Counted from the first letter of the stretch, positions 29,669 through 38,264 are shown. The stretch: 64,000 nt of DNA from Sphingomonas panacis (GCF_001717955.1 NZ_CP014168.1:3009501-3073500), one strand, 5' to 3'. Program-made: numbers and translations. The notes: a model not told the origin generated them from the letters alone.

Positions 29669-30376
29669 TCACGGCGCCCAGTGGATGTCGGCGGGCAGTT
29701 CGGCATCGGCCAGCACGCGGCCGATCGGGTAGGTCGAGGCCGGACCCTGTTTGATCGCGGTCTCGATCACCTTGCGCTTGGCGTCGCCGGTCACCGCGAG
29801 CATCAGCGCGCGCGCCGTGGTGATCGCCGAAAGGCTGAGCGTGACGCGCGGCACCGGCGCTTCGGCGGGGAGCGGATCGGGCATCACGCCGAGAGCGCGG
29901 CGCTCCTTCGGGCCGTTGACCGCTTCGTCATAGTCGGGGCCGGGGAAGATCGAGGCGGTATGCCCGTCCGCGCCGACGCCGAGCAGACACAGATCGAGCG
30001 GCCAGTGCAGATCGCCGAGCCGCGCGTCGGCTGCCTTGCCCGCCGCCTTATAGTCCTTCGCCGCTTCGCTGATCAGCGGGATGACGCGCGCGCCCTTGGG
30101 GATGAAGATCTTGCCGATCGCCGTGACGTTCGACAGCGGATCCCCCAGCGGCACGATACGATCGTCGCCCGGCACGATCGTCACGCGCTTCCAGTCGAGC
30201 TTGGTCTGGCTGAGCTTCTCGTAGATCGGCATCGGCGTCTTGCCGCCGGCGAGCGCGATGACCGCGCCGCCGCGCGCGTCGATCGCGCTTTCGATGATGA
30301 AGGCGATGTCGCCAGCGACGGCGCCAGCCATCTCGGCTGCGTCGTCATAATCCCACCATTCGACTTCGTCGGTCAT
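29669..30376 (-). CDS. pgl: 6-phosphogluconolactonase
   Basis: Hydrolyses 6-phosphogluconolactone to 6-phosphogluconate. 235 residues of the NagB-like fold: ALAGGKTPMPIYEKL, VPGDDRIVPLGDPLSNVTAI, LLGVGADGHTASIFPG (carrying the catalytic His), and RVTLSLSAITTARALMLAVTG. It fits between zwf and edd in pathway order and on the same strand. A 117-bp palindromic element separates it from zwf. Confidence 0.93.
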   Translation of the reverse strand: MTDEVEWWDYDDAAEMAGAVAGDIAFIIESAIDARGGAVIALAGGKTPMPIYEKLSQTKLDWKRVTIVPGDDRIVPLGDPLSNVTAIGKIFIPKGARVIPLISEAAKDYKAAGKAADARLGDLHWPLDLCLLGVGADGHTASIFPGPDYDEAVNGPKERRALGVMPDPLPAEAPVPRVTLSLSAITTARALMLAVTGDAKRKVIETAIKQGPASTYPIGRVLADAELPADIHWAP

Positions 30377-30403
30377 GTCTTTGTCCTTAATGCGTACATC
30401 AGT

Positions 30404-30520
30404 CCGTTCGCCCTGAGTAGCCGCTGAGCCTGTCGAAGCGGCGTATCGAAGGGCACGCTCCGGGCAATGTCCTTCGATACGGGTCTTCGACTGCGCTCAG
30501 TCCCTACTCAGGACGAACGG
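30404..30520. repeat. 117-bp palindromic element with 17-bp terminal inverted repeats
   Basis: CCGTTCG-CC-CTGAGTAG (30404-30420) and its near-exact complement (30504-30520; 16 of 17 pairs) bound the element. Inside, CGTATCGAAGG (30442-30452) pairs with CCTTCGATACG (30471-30481). The ends match those of the element at 6108-6317 and the inner arm shares CGTATCGAAG with it. It sits between zwf and pgl. Confidence 0.8.
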
Positions 30521-30532
30521 GATAGGGGGCGT

Positions 30533-32002
30533 TCAATCGTCCTGCCAGGTAACCCCGTCGCGTTCGGTCAGCGCGATCGCGGCGCTCGGACCCCAGCTTC
30601 CCGAAGGGTAACTCTTGGGTTTGGTGTCGTTGGCGGTCCAGCCGGCGCGGATCGCGTCGATCCACTCCCATTGCGCCTCGACCTCGTCGCGGCGCACGAA
30701 CAGCGTCTGGTCGCCCTCGATCAGATCGAGCAGCAGCCGCTCATAGGCGATTCGGCGGGGCTTGCCGGCGAAGGCGGCGTCGAGGCTGAGGTTGAGCGGC
30801 AGCTCGCGCAGGCGGATGCCCTCGCGATCGAGGCCGGGTTCCTTCGCCATCATGAGGATCTGAATATATTCCTCGGGCTGCAGGCGAATCACCAGCACGT
30901 TGGGCTGAAGCAGCCCGCCGCGATTGCGGAACATCGAGTGCGGCACCGGCTTGAACTGGATCGCGATCTCGCTGCGCCGCGTGGTCATGCGCTTGCCGGT
31001 GCGCAGGTAGAAAGGCACGCCCTGCCAGCGCCAGTTATCGACATGCGCCTTGATCGCGACGAAGGTCTCGGTGGTGGAGGGCTGGCCGAGTTCGTCGATA
31101 TAGCCCTTGACGATCTCGCCCTTGACCGCGCCCGCGCCATATTGGCCGGTGACGGTGTTGGCGGGCACCTGATCGGGTGCGATCGGACGCATCGAGCGGA
31201 ACACCTTGGCCTTTTCATCTCGGATCGCGGCGCCGTCGAACTTGGCGGGCGCTTCCATCGCGACGAGCGCGAGCAACTGGAGCATGTGGTTGGCGACCAT
31301 GTCGCGCAAAGCCCCGGCGCCGTCATAATAGGACGCGCGATCTTCCAGCCCAACCGTCTCGGCGATGGTGATCTGGATATTGTCGATGCCCTGCGCGTTC
31401 CAGATCGGCTCGAAGAACGAATTGCCGAACCGCAGCGCCATGATGTTCTGGACGGTTTCCTTGCCCAGATAATGGTCGATGCGGAAGGTGCGGTCCTCGC
31501 TGAACGCGGTCGCGACCGTATCGTTGATCTCGCGGCTGGAGGCGAGATCGTAGCCGAGCGGCTTTTCGAGCCCGATTCGCACCGTCTCGCCGGCGAGACC
31601 GGCGGTGGCGAGGCCCTTGATGACCGGTTCGAACAGCGATGGCGCGGTCGACAGGAAGATGGCGAGGCCGCCCGAGACATCGCCGACCTTCTCGGCGAGC
31701 GTCTTGTAGCCCTCGACATCCGATGCGTCGTGCGGCTGGTAGCCGAGCCGGTGCAGGAAGCTCTTGATCTTGTCGGCGTCCTTGCGGTCTTCCGGCAGGA
31801 ACTGCTTCAACGCCTTTTCGGCGAACTTCTGGTAATCGGCGTCGTCATGCTCGGCGCGCGCGGTGCCGGTGATGGTCAGCGCCTCGGGCAGCAGCCCATC
31901 GGCATGTAGCCCATAGAGCGAGGGCAGCAGCATGCGCTGGGCGAGATCGCCCGTCGCTCCGAACAGCAGCAGCTTGGCGACTGGCTGGCGCGTACCTGGC
32001 AT
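30533..32002 (-). CDS. zwf: Glucose-6-phosphate 1-dehydrogenase
   Basis: Oxidises glucose-6-phosphate to the lactone, reducing NADP+ (or NAD+). 489 residues. The Rossmann start is LLLFGATGDLAQRMLLPSLY (residues 11-30), the substrate and catalytic site RIDHYLGK at 174-181, and EKPLG at 146-150. ATG at 32002 follows AAGGAG by seven bases. It leads the pathway cluster; argC ends only 44 bases upstream, so read-through from argC is possible. Confidence 0.96.
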   Translation of the reverse strand: MPGTRQPVAKLLLFGATGDLAQRMLLPSLYGLHADGLLPEALTITGTARAEHDDADYQKFAEKALKQFLPEDRKDADKIKSFLHRLGYQPHDASDVEGYKTLAEKVGDVSGGLAIFLSTAPSLFEPVIKGLATAGLAGETVRIGLEKPLGYDLASSREINDTVATAFSEDRTFRIDHYLGKETVQNIMALRFGNSFFEPIWNAQGIDNIQITIAETVGLEDRASYYDGAGALRDMVANHMLQLLALVAMEAPAKFDGAAIRDEKAKVFRSMRPIAPDQVPANTVTGQYGAGAVKGEIVKGYIDELGQPSTTETFVAIKAHVDNWRWQGVPFYLRTGKRMTTRRSEIAIQFKPVPHSMFRNRGGLLQPNVLVIRLQPEEYIQILMMAKEPGLDREGIRLRELPLNLSLDAAFAGKPRRIAYERLLLDLIEGDQTLFVRRDEVEAQWEWIDAIRAGWTANDTKPKSYPSGSWGPSAAIALTERDGVTWQDD

Positions 32003-32046
32003 TCAAATCTCCTTGGTTCGCATCGGCGAAACGAATCGGTGGCCGC

Positions 32047-32976
32047 TTAAAGCGTCAGCCCCGCGACCGGGTCCAGCCCGGCCATCAGATTGAGGTTCTG
32101 CACGGCGGCGCCGGCGGCACCCTTGCCGAGATTGTCGAGCGTCGCGATCAGCCGCGCCTGGCCGGTCTCGGCATTGCCGCAGACGCGCAAGGTGAGCCGG
32201 TCCGTGCCCGCATCATCCTCGATCGCGACAGTGGCGGCATCGCCATCGACGACGCGGACGATCGGTGAGGCCTTGTAGGCGTCGCGCAACGCCGCTTCGC
32301 ACGCGGCGAGCGACGGGCGGCGCGGGAAGGCGTGCAGCGGCAGCGGCACTTCGACGAGCATGCCGCGATAGGTGTTGACCACGGCTGGCGTGAAGATCGG
32401 CGCGTGTTCGACGCGGGCGTGCTTCTGCATCTCGCTGACATGCTTGTGCGCGAGCGCCATCGCATAGGCGCGCGCGGCGGAGTGCGGCGTGCCGTTCTCA
32501 TAGTCTGCGATCATCGCCTTGCCGCCGCCCGAATAGCCCGACAGCGCATTGACGGTGAGCGGCCAGTCGGCCGGGATCAGGCCGGCGCGGATGAGAGGTC
32601 GCACGAGCGCGAGAAAGCCGGTCGGGTAGCAGCCGGGGTTGCTGACGCGGGCTGCGGACGCGACGGCATCGGCGGCGCCGGGTTCGAGTTCGGGGAAGCC
32701 GTAGGTCCAGCCTTCGGTGGTGCGGAACGCGGTCGATGCGTCGATCACGCGGGTGCGATCGTTGTCGATCAGCGACACCGCCTCGCGCGAGGCGGCATCG
32801 GGCAGGCAGAGGATGACGAAATCGGCGGCGTTGAGCGCCTCGGCGCGCGCCTTGGCGTCCTTGCGAAGCTCGTCGTCGAGGATGATCTGCTCGATATCGG
32901 TGCGCCCGGCGAGCCGATCGCGGATTTCGAGGCCGGTCGTGCCGACCGCGCCATCGATGAAAACGCGTGTGCTCAT
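32047..32976 (-). CDS. argC: N-acetyl-gamma-glutamyl-phosphate reductase
   Basis: NADPH-dependent reduction of N-acetylglutamyl phosphate in arginine synthesis. At 309 residues it is the shorter type 2 form. VFIDGAVGTTGLEIRDRL is the nucleotide-binding start and Cys116 in SNPGCYPTG is the catalytic thiol. Its ATG overlaps the stop of the upstream SH3-domain frame by four bases (ATGA). No other arginine gene is nearby. Confidence 0.93.
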   Translation of the reverse strand: MSTRVFIDGAVGTTGLEIRDRLAGRTDIEQIILDDELRKDAKARAEALNAADFVILCLPDAASREAVSLIDNDRTRVIDASTAFRTTEGWTYGFPELEPGAADAVASAARVSNPGCYPTGFLALVRPLIRAGLIPADWPLTVNALSGYSGGGKAMIADYENGTPHSAARAYAMALAHKHVSEMQKHARVEHAPIFTPAVVNTYRGMLVEVPLPLHAFPRRPSLAACEAALRDAYKASPIVRVVDGDAATVAIEDDAGTDRLTLRVCGNAETGQARLIATLDNLGKGAAGAAVQNLNLMAGLDPVAGLTL

Positions 32977-33275
32977 GACGAAACCCCTACCAATGCAGTC
33001 TCATCGAGATAACCGACCAGCCCGCAGCCGGGCGCTTTGCCCCAGGCATTGCCGCCGGCGAGTTCGAACACTTCGAACACATCGCCGGGCACCAGCGCCG
33101 CCCGCACATCCGAATCGCCGTCGCGCGCGGCGCGAAGCGCGGTCGCGCGCGCGACCACCATCAGCACTGGCGCGGCGTAATGCGGGGCGAACACCCGGTC
33201 GGCCAGCCGCACGTCGGCGAGATCGCGCCGTACCGCGTTGAAACGGGGATCAATCTCGACCGAGTGCCCCAGCAG
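32973..33275 (-). CDS. SH3-domain fragment of an NlpC/P60-type protein (probably truncated)
   Basis: About 100 residues (IDPRFNAVRRDLADVRLADRV, PVLMVVARATALRAA, ALVPGDVFEVFELAGGNAWG, CGLVGYLDETAL) closely resemble the N-terminal bacterial SH3 domain of sphingomonad C40 (NlpC/P60) peptidases. In those proteins the catalytic domain with Cys and His follows; here the frame stops after the SH3 domain and runs directly into argC by an ATGA overlap. No ATG or GTG start is visible in the expected place; the given start uses CTG codons inside the MarR gene, and the frame is open further up to a TTG at 33440. It may be a decaying gene or an SH3-only protein with an unusual start. Confidence 0.5.
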   Translation of the reverse strand: MLGHSVEIDPRFNAVRRDLADVRLADRVFAPHYAAPVLMVVARATALRAARDGDSDVRAALVPGDVFEVFELAGGNAWGKAPGCGLVGYLDETALVGVSS

Positions 33276-33672
33276 AGCGAAGCTCCGGCGCGGGCCTGCG
33301 GCGGGGTGTTGGCTGCTCTGTATCGCCGATAAACTGGCCGAACTCTTCAAGAAAATCTGCCCCCTCGGACGTTTGCGCGATGAAGATATTGCGCTTGTCG
33401 GTATCGTCGCGCTGGCGCCGCAGATAGCCGAGGGAACCAAGTCTATTCAAGGCGCGCGTGACGACCGGCTTGGAAACGTTCAGAACACGCGCCAGCCCGC
33501 GCACCGTATGCGGCCCCGGCGTGAGATATACAAACAAAAGCAGCGCCATCTGCCGGTTGGTGAGATCGGGTTCACCGGACCGGACATAGTCGACCAGCGC
33601 TGCCATCCAGCTATCGAGCGAACGATTGATCCCAGATGCCACGGCGAGTCTTTCTGTTAAACAGCTCGACAT
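33250..33672 (-). CDS. MarR family transcriptional regulator
   Basis: A 140-residue winged-helix DNA-binding protein. LTNRQMALLLFVYLTPGPHTVRGLARVLNVSKPVVTRALNRLGSLGYLRRQRDDTDKRNIFI shows the helix-turn-helix and the wing with the DxRxxxI-like pattern. It probably acts as a dimeric repressor; the ligand is unknown. Its 3' end overlaps the SH3 fragment. The ATG at 33672 lies in one arm of a perfect 8-bp hairpin (33670-33677/33681-33688), which could limit its own translation; a GTG ten codons later is an alternative start. Confidence 0.8.
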   Translation of the reverse strand: MSSCLTERLAVASGINRSLDSWMAALVDYVRSGEPDLTNRQMALLLFVYLTPGPHTVRGLARVLNVSKPVVTRALNRLGSLGYLRRQRDDTDKRNIFIAQTSEGADFLEEFGQFIGDTEQPTPRRRPAPELRSAGALGRD

Positions 33673-33829
33673 CCCGGAGGCCGGGATGCTCGCAAGTTGT
33701 AACGATCCGCGTTCGCTCTGGTTTCAGACCGGGCCGGAAATGTCCAGCGTGTCTGCCACGGCGGTTGATCGACATCGATTGCGGGCCTATGTGCGCCGCT
33801 TGAATTTCCCCGCAGGGTAGCCCGATTTC

Positions 33830-34246
33830 ATGCTGTTCCAGTTCCTCCTCGTCGTTCACGCCATCATCGCCGCCTTGTTGGTGGGGGTGATTCTCGTGCA
33901 GAAGTCCGAAGGCGGCGGTCTGGGGATGGGGGGCAGCCCGTCGGGGCTGATGTCGGCACGCGGCGCGGCGGATTTTCTCACGCGTGCGACGACCGTGCTG
34001 GCGACCTTGTTCGTGGCGCTGAGCATCGGCCTCGCCGTGCTGGCGGCGCGCGGGCACACCGCGAAGATCGACACGACGCTCGCAACCGGAAAGCCGGCGG
34101 CGCCCGCCGCGCAACTGCCCGTGCCGCAGGCGCCCGCCGATGATGCGGCGCCGTTCTCCTCGGCGGCGAGGCAGGCGATCGGCAATGACGCTGCTCCGGC
34201 AGGCGCCGCGCCCGCCGGCAACAACAGCGTTCCGCTCGCCCAGTAA
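33830..34246 (+). CDS. secG: Preprotein translocase subunit SecG
   Basis: Small inner-membrane partner of SecYE. 138 residues with two membrane segments (about 4-22, FQFLLVVHAIIAALLVGVIL, and 55-75) and the conserved cytoplasmic loop VQKSEGGGLGMGGSPSGLMSARGAADFLTRAT. The Ala/Pro-rich tail of about 60 residues is common in alphaproteobacteria. secG-pyrG order is also conserved in this group; a terminator lies between the two here. Confidence 0.92.
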   Translation: MLFQFLLVVHAIIAALLVGVILVQKSEGGGLGMGGSPSGLMSARGAADFLTRATTVLATLFVALSIGLAVLAARGHTAKIDTTLATGKPAAPAAQLPVPQAPADDAAPFSSAARQAIGNDAAPAGAAPAGNNSVPLAQ

Positions 34247-34262
34247 GCGTAAATCGCATCGC

Positions 34263-34290
34263 GCGGGAGGTTCGCCGCCCGCTTTTCTTT
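34263..34290 (+). terminator. secG terminator with TTCG loop
   Basis: GCGGG-A-GG pairs with CC-G-CCCGC around a TTCG tetraloop, followed by TTTTCTTT. It starts 16 bases after the secG stop. Confidence 0.85.
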
Positions 34291-34350
34291 ATGGTCGCCG
34301 GAGTCGCGCGCTTGTCGTGCCACGGCGTTTGACGTTAGGCGTTTCCTCCC

Positions 34351-35985
34351 ATGGCGCGGTTCATTTTCATCACCGGCGGCGTGGTTTCCTCGCTCGGCAA
34401 GGGTCTCATGGCGGCGAGCCTCGCGGCGTTGCTGCAGGCGCGCGGGTATCGCGTGCGAATCCGCAAGTTCGATCCTTATCTGAACGTCGATCCCGGCACG
34501 ATGTCGCCCTATCAGCACGGCGAGGTCTACGTGACCGACGACGGTGCCGAGACCGACCTCGATCTGGGCCATTATGAACGTTTCACCGGCGTCGCCTCGC
34601 GTCAGTCGGACAATGTCACCTCGGGGCGGATCTATCAGCAGATCATCACGCGCGAGCGGCGCGGCGATTATCTCGGCGCGACCGTGCAGGTGATTCCGCA
34701 CGTCACCGACGCGATCAAGGAATTCGCGCAGGCCGAGACCGACGATCTCGATTTCGTACTGTGCGAGATCGGCGGCACGGTCGGCGATATCGAATCGCTG
34801 CCGTTCATCGAGGCGATCCGCCAGCTCAAGAACGACGTCGGACGCGGCAATTCGATCAGCATCCACGTGACTCTGGTGCCGTATATCGCCGCGGCGGGCG
34901 AACTGAAGACCAAGCCGACCCAGCATTCGGTGCGCGAACTCGCCGCGCTGGGTGTCCAGCCCGACGTGCTGGTGTGCCGCTGCGAACAGCCGCTGCCCGA
35001 GAGCGACCGCGCCAAGATCGCGCTGTTCTGCAACGTACCCAAGGAAGCGGTGATCCCGGCGCTCGACGCGAAGAGCATCTACGCCGTGCCGGTGCAATAT
35101 CACGAGGAAGGGCTCGACACCGCCGTCCTCAACGCCTTCGGGATCGCACCCGGCGGCGCGCCCGATCTGTCACGCTGGACCGACATCATGGACCGCGTCA
35201 CCAACCCCGAGGGCGAGGTGACGATCGGCGTGGTCGGCAAGTACGTCGGCCTGCAGGATGCGTACAAGTCCTTGAACGAGGCGCTGGTGCATGGCGGCAT
35301 CGCCAACCGGGTCAAGGTCAACGTCCAGTGGATCGACGCCGAACTGTTCGAAGCGGCCGATAGCGATATCGCCGCCAGGCTCGAACCGATGCATGCGATC
35401 CTCGTGCCGGGCGCGTTCGGATCGCGCGGCGCCGAGGGCAAGATCGCCAGCGTCCGCTTCGCGCGCGAACGCCGCGTGCCGTATCTCGGCATCTGCTTCG
35501 GCATGCAGATGGCCTGCGTCGAGGGCGCGCGCGATCTCGCGGGCATCGCCGAGGCAAGCTCGACCGAGTTCGGCCCGACGCCCGAGCCGGTGGTCGGCAT
35601 GATCACCGAATGGATGAGCGACGCGGGAATCGAGAAGCGCGAGGAAGGCGGCGATCTCGGCGGGACGATGCGGCTCGGCGCGTATGAGGCGAAGCTCGAC
35701 GGCAACAGCGTCGTCGCGTCAATCTACGGCGGCGAGACGATCTCCGAACGCCACCGCCACCGGTATGAGGTAAACACCGCCTACCGCGAGGCGCTGGAGA
35801 AGGGTGGCCTCGTGTTCAGCGGCATGTCGCCCGACGGGATGCTCCCCGAAATCGTCGAGCGGCCCGATCATCCGTGGTTCGTCGGCGTGCAGTTCCACCC
35901 GGAACTGAAGAGCAAGCCGTTCGACCCGCATCCCCTGTTCAAGAGCTTCATCGAAGCGGCGGTTCGGCAGAGCCGGCTGGTTTGA
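34351..35985 (+). CDS. pyrG: CTP synthase
   Basis: Aminates UTP to CTP using glutamine and ATP. 544 residues. The synthase domain begins [19 protein letters not shown] (P-loop-like residues 9-18); [21 protein letters not shown] and [12 protein letters not shown] are conserved. The C-terminal class I amidotransferase has nucleophile Cys382 in GICFGMQ and the His/Glu pair in QFHPELKS. Own transcription unit after the secG terminator. Confidence 0.97.
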   Translation: MARFIFITGGVVSSLGKGLMAASLAALLQARGYRVRIRKFDPYLNVDPGTMSPYQHGEVYVTDDGAETDLDLGHYERFTGVASRQSDNVTSGRIYQQIITRERRGDYLGATVQVIPHVTDAIKEFAQAETDDLDFVLCEIGGTVGDIESLPFIEAIRQLKNDVGRGNSISIHVTLVPYIAAAGELKTKPTQHSVRELAALGVQPDVLVCRCEQPLPESDRAKIALFCNVPKEAVIPALDAKSIYAVPVQYHEEGLDTAVLNAFGIAPGGAPDLSRWTDIMDRVTNPEGEVTIGVVGKYVGLQDAYKSLNEALVHGGIANRVKVNVQWIDAELFEAADSDIAARLEPMHAILVPGAFGSRGAEGKIASVRFARERRVPYLGICFGMQMACVEGARDLAGIAEASSTEFGPTPEPVVGMITEWMSDAGIEKREEGGDLGGTMRLGAYEAKLDGNSVVASIYGGETISERHRHRYEVNTAYREALEKGGLVFSGMSPDGMLPEIVERPDHPWFVGVQFHPELKSKPFDPHPLFKSFIEAAVRQSRLV

Positions 35986-36040
35986 GGGGGGCGGCCCTGG
36001 TGGCTGGAAGCGCTGCGCAAAGGGGGTGCGGATTTCGGTA

Positions 36041-36466
36041 TCAGTCCGCCGCACGTTCGGGGCTTGGTGGCTTGAATGGGTTTGTGATGCGCAGACCATC
36101 ACCGACGACAAGCCCGTCGTGCATGTCCTCCGAAAACAGGATTTTGCATCGCGCGCGCAGCGCCGAGGCGACGATCAACGCATCGTAGAACGAGAAGCCG
36201 TGGCGCTCGGCCAGTGCGATCGCATCGGTATGGGTTTCGAGCTCGATGGGATGGATCGCCCGTGCGAGCGTTCGAATAGCCGCCAGGGCTTGCCGAATTT
36301 GCTCCCAGTCGAAGCCGAGCTTTCGACGCGCGACGTTGGTGAACTCGTTGAGGACCTGAACGCTGACATCTCCGCCTTGCGCCAGCAGCGTTTCCGCCAC
36401 GGTTGATCGCGCATCGTCGGAGAAAGCGTAAACGAGAATATTCGTGTCGAAGAACGGCTTCGCCAT
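36041..36466 (-). CDS. vapC: VapC-type PIN domain toxin
   Basis: A 141-residue PIN-domain ribonuclease. Acidic metal-binding residues are in place: Asp7 in FFDTNILVYAF, Glu41 in VLNEF, Asp95 in YDALIVASA and Asp114 in FSEDMHDG. Such toxins cut specific RNAs, often tRNA. The ATG overlaps the antitoxin stop by four bases (ATGA), so the two are coupled. Confidence 0.88.
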   Translation of the reverse strand: MAKPFFDTNILVYAFSDDARSTVAETLLAQGGDVSVQVLNEFTNVARRKLGFDWEQIRQALAAIRTLARAIHPIELETHTDAIALAERHGFSFYDALIVASALRARCKILFSEDMHDGLVVGDGLRITNPFKPPSPERAAD

Positions 36467-36699
36467 CAATCCCGCTCGTTCGCCTCTTCGCGCGAAAAAC
36501 TCCAGCCCGCCGGCAGCGGGCGACGGAGTCGGCGGATGCTGTCGAGTGCAGCCGCGCGTTCGCGATCCCGTTCGACGAGAAACGTCCGTTCGCCCGCGAT
36601 GCGAACCTCGATGTCGTCGCCTTCCTTGAGCGCCAGCGCCTCGACGACGGCAGCGGGAAGGCGGATTGCGAGGCTGTTGCCCCAGCGTGTGACCTGCAT
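36466..36699 (-). CDS. vapB: AbrB/MazE-type antitoxin (VapB)
   Basis: A 77-residue antitoxin. Residues 1-45 form the SpoVT-AbrB swapped-hairpin DNA-binding domain (MQVTRWGNSLAIRLPAAVVEALALKEGDDIEV); the C-terminal part (RRLRRPLPAGWSFSREEANERD) would wrap and block the toxin. A perfect palindrome 15 bases before its start is the likely operator through which it represses the pair. Confidence 0.85.
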   Translation of the reverse strand: MQVTRWGNSLAIRLPAAVVEALALKEGDDIEVRIAGERTFLVERDRERAAALDSIRRLRRPLPAGWSFSREEANERD

Positions 36700-36713
36700 C
36701 GCGCCGCTCCAAG

Positions 36714-36736
36714 GATATACAACAACAATGTATATC
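36714..36736 (-). promoter_or_regulatory. Palindromic operator of the vapBC pair
   Basis: GATATACA-N7-TGTATATC is a perfect inverted repeat of 8 bp half-sites in an AT-rich island inside GC-rich DNA, 15 bases upstream of the antitoxin start. Antitoxins of this type bind such sites next to their own promoter. Confidence 0.7.
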
Positions 36737-36805
36737 TATTCCGCTGTGCGTTCAAGTTTGGTCGTCATAGGATGCGAGCCAGAGGGCGGAACCCTCGATT
36801 CGCCC

Positions 36806-38191
36806 TCAGCCGATCCGCTCGAACGTCACTGTACGCTTATCAACGTCCACCCCGGTCAGCGTAACTCGCACCGCATCGCCCGGCGCAACGCCCGTTGCCG
36901 CCACCCGCGCCACCACCGGCGCACCGCACATCTGAATCCGCGCGCCGCGATCGTCGGCGTCGGTAACGACCGCGTCGAAGGTTTCGCCGACATCGCGCGA
37001 CAGCATCACCGCCTCGGCCAGATCGATCACGGCGCGGTCGATCTGGCCGCCGAGGGCTTCGGCCTTGGCCATCACCTTGGGGAGAGTCTCGAACGCGGCG
37101 CTCACCGTTTCCGGCACCGCGCGGCCGTTGGCGATGGCGAGTGTGGCTTCCACCACATAGCGGTCGGCGAGGCGGCGCAACGGGGCGGTGGCGTGGGCGT
37201 AGGTCGCGGCCATCGCGGCATGCCACGGCGTCACGCCGTCGCGATACGGGGCGTAGCTCGCGCCCTGGCCGGCGCGGCGGATCGCGAGCATGAGCGCGGC
37301 CTGCTGCGGATCGGCGGCGTCGAGCGTGCGGGCATAATCATCGAGCGACCGGGCCTCGGGCCAATCGAGGTGATAGGCGCGCGCGGTGTTGCGCAGCCGG
37401 GCGACGGCGCGCGCATCGGGCGCGGCCATCACGCGGAACAGGCCGGTGTGGTGCGCGGCCAGCGCGTCGGCGATCGCCATGTTGGTGGCGAGCGAGAGCG
37501 CGGCGTTCTGATCCTCGGCGGCGAGGCGGGGCCGGAAGGCGAGTTGATAGGCGCCGGGGCCGGTCGCGCTCACCTCCTGTTCGGGCGGATCGACACGCGC
37601 CGCGCCGCGCGCCAGTTCGGCCGCTGTGATCCGGCGCGACAGTTCGGCGAAAGCGGCGGGCAGATCGGCTGCCGTGACGCTGTCATAAGCGAGTTTGGCG
37701 CGGCTGCGGATCAGCGCACGTTCGGCGCCGTCGAGCTTGACCGCGCCGTCACCTGCGACGCGCACCGTGAAGATCACCGCCGGGCGCGGACCGTCCGGCA
37801 GCAGGCTCGCCGCGCCCTGGCTCAGCACGGGCGGATAGAGCGGCGCCTTGCCATCGGGCAGGTATATCGTCTCGCCACGCCGCCATGCCTCGGCATCGAG
37901 CGGATCGCCATCGCGAACGAACCATGCCACGTCGGCGATGGCGTAGCGCAGCAGCAGGTCGCCGCCCGCTGTCTGGATCGACAACGCCTGGTCGAGGTCG
38001 GTCGAACTGGCCGGATCGAGCGTGACGAACGGCTCGGCGGTGCGATCGACATGCTCGGTGGGCGTGCGCCGGGCGGCGGCTTCGGCGGCGGTCTGCACCT
38101 CGGGCGGGAAGCTCTCGGGCACCTGATATTGCGTGCGGATGGCGCGCAGGCCCCGTGCGAGGGCGTGCGTGGGATCGACGAGTGTCTTCAT
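36806..38191 (-). CDS. RNB-domain exoribonuclease
   Basis: A 461-residue RNase II/R-family protein. It has the RNB catalytic core without the N-terminal cold-shock domains of true RNase II or R: FVTLDPASSTDLDQALSI carries the clustered Asp residues of the metal site, AIADVAWFVRDGDPLDAEAWRRGETIYLPD follows, and HATAPLRRLADRYVVEA replaces the usual H-T-PIRRYAD motif. A short S1-like domain (about 400-460) ends it. Probably a 3'-5' exonuclease on small or structured RNA; substrate unknown. Shorter than E. coli RNase II by almost 200 residues. Confidence 0.82.
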   Translation of the reverse strand: MKTLVDPTHALARGLRAIRTQYQVPESFPPEVQTAAEAAARRTPTEHVDRTAEPFVTLDPASSTDLDQALSIQTAGGDLLLRYAIADVAWFVRDGDPLDAEAWRRGETIYLPDGKAPLYPPVLSQGAASLLPDGPRPAVIFTVRVAGDGAVKLDGAERALIRSRAKLAYDSVTAADLPAAFAELSRRITAAELARGAARVDPPEQEVSATGPGAYQLAFRPRLAAEDQNAALSLATNMAIADALAAHHTGLFRVMAAPDARAVARLRNTARAYHLDWPEARSLDDYARTLDAADPQQAALMLAIRRAGQGASYAPYRDGVTPWHAAMAATYAHATAPLRRLADRYVVEATLAIANGRAVPETVSAAFETLPKVMAKAEALGGQIDRAVIDLAEAVMLSRDVGETFDAVVTDADDRGARIQMCGAPVVARVAATGVAPGDAVRVTLTGVDVDKRTVTFERIG

Positions 38192-38233
38192 TCCCGTCCG
38201 CTACACGTGATCGAAGCTGCGGAAAAGCCGCGC

Positions 38234-38264
38234 AAAAAGGGCGCCCGGATCGCTCCGGGCGCCC
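38234..38264 (-). terminator. Terminator of the Hsp20 gene
   Basis: GGGCGCCCGGA (38239-38249) pairs with TCCGGGCGCCC (38254-38264) around a four-base loop. On the minus strand it is followed by TTTTT (38238-38234), so it ends the Hsp20 transcript about 50 bases after its stop. Confidence 0.85.

Noticed and set aside
27986..30427. 813-codon open frame on the plus strand across edd and pgl
   Set aside because: Runs through two conserved genes on the other strand and has His/Arg/Asp-rich shadow composition.
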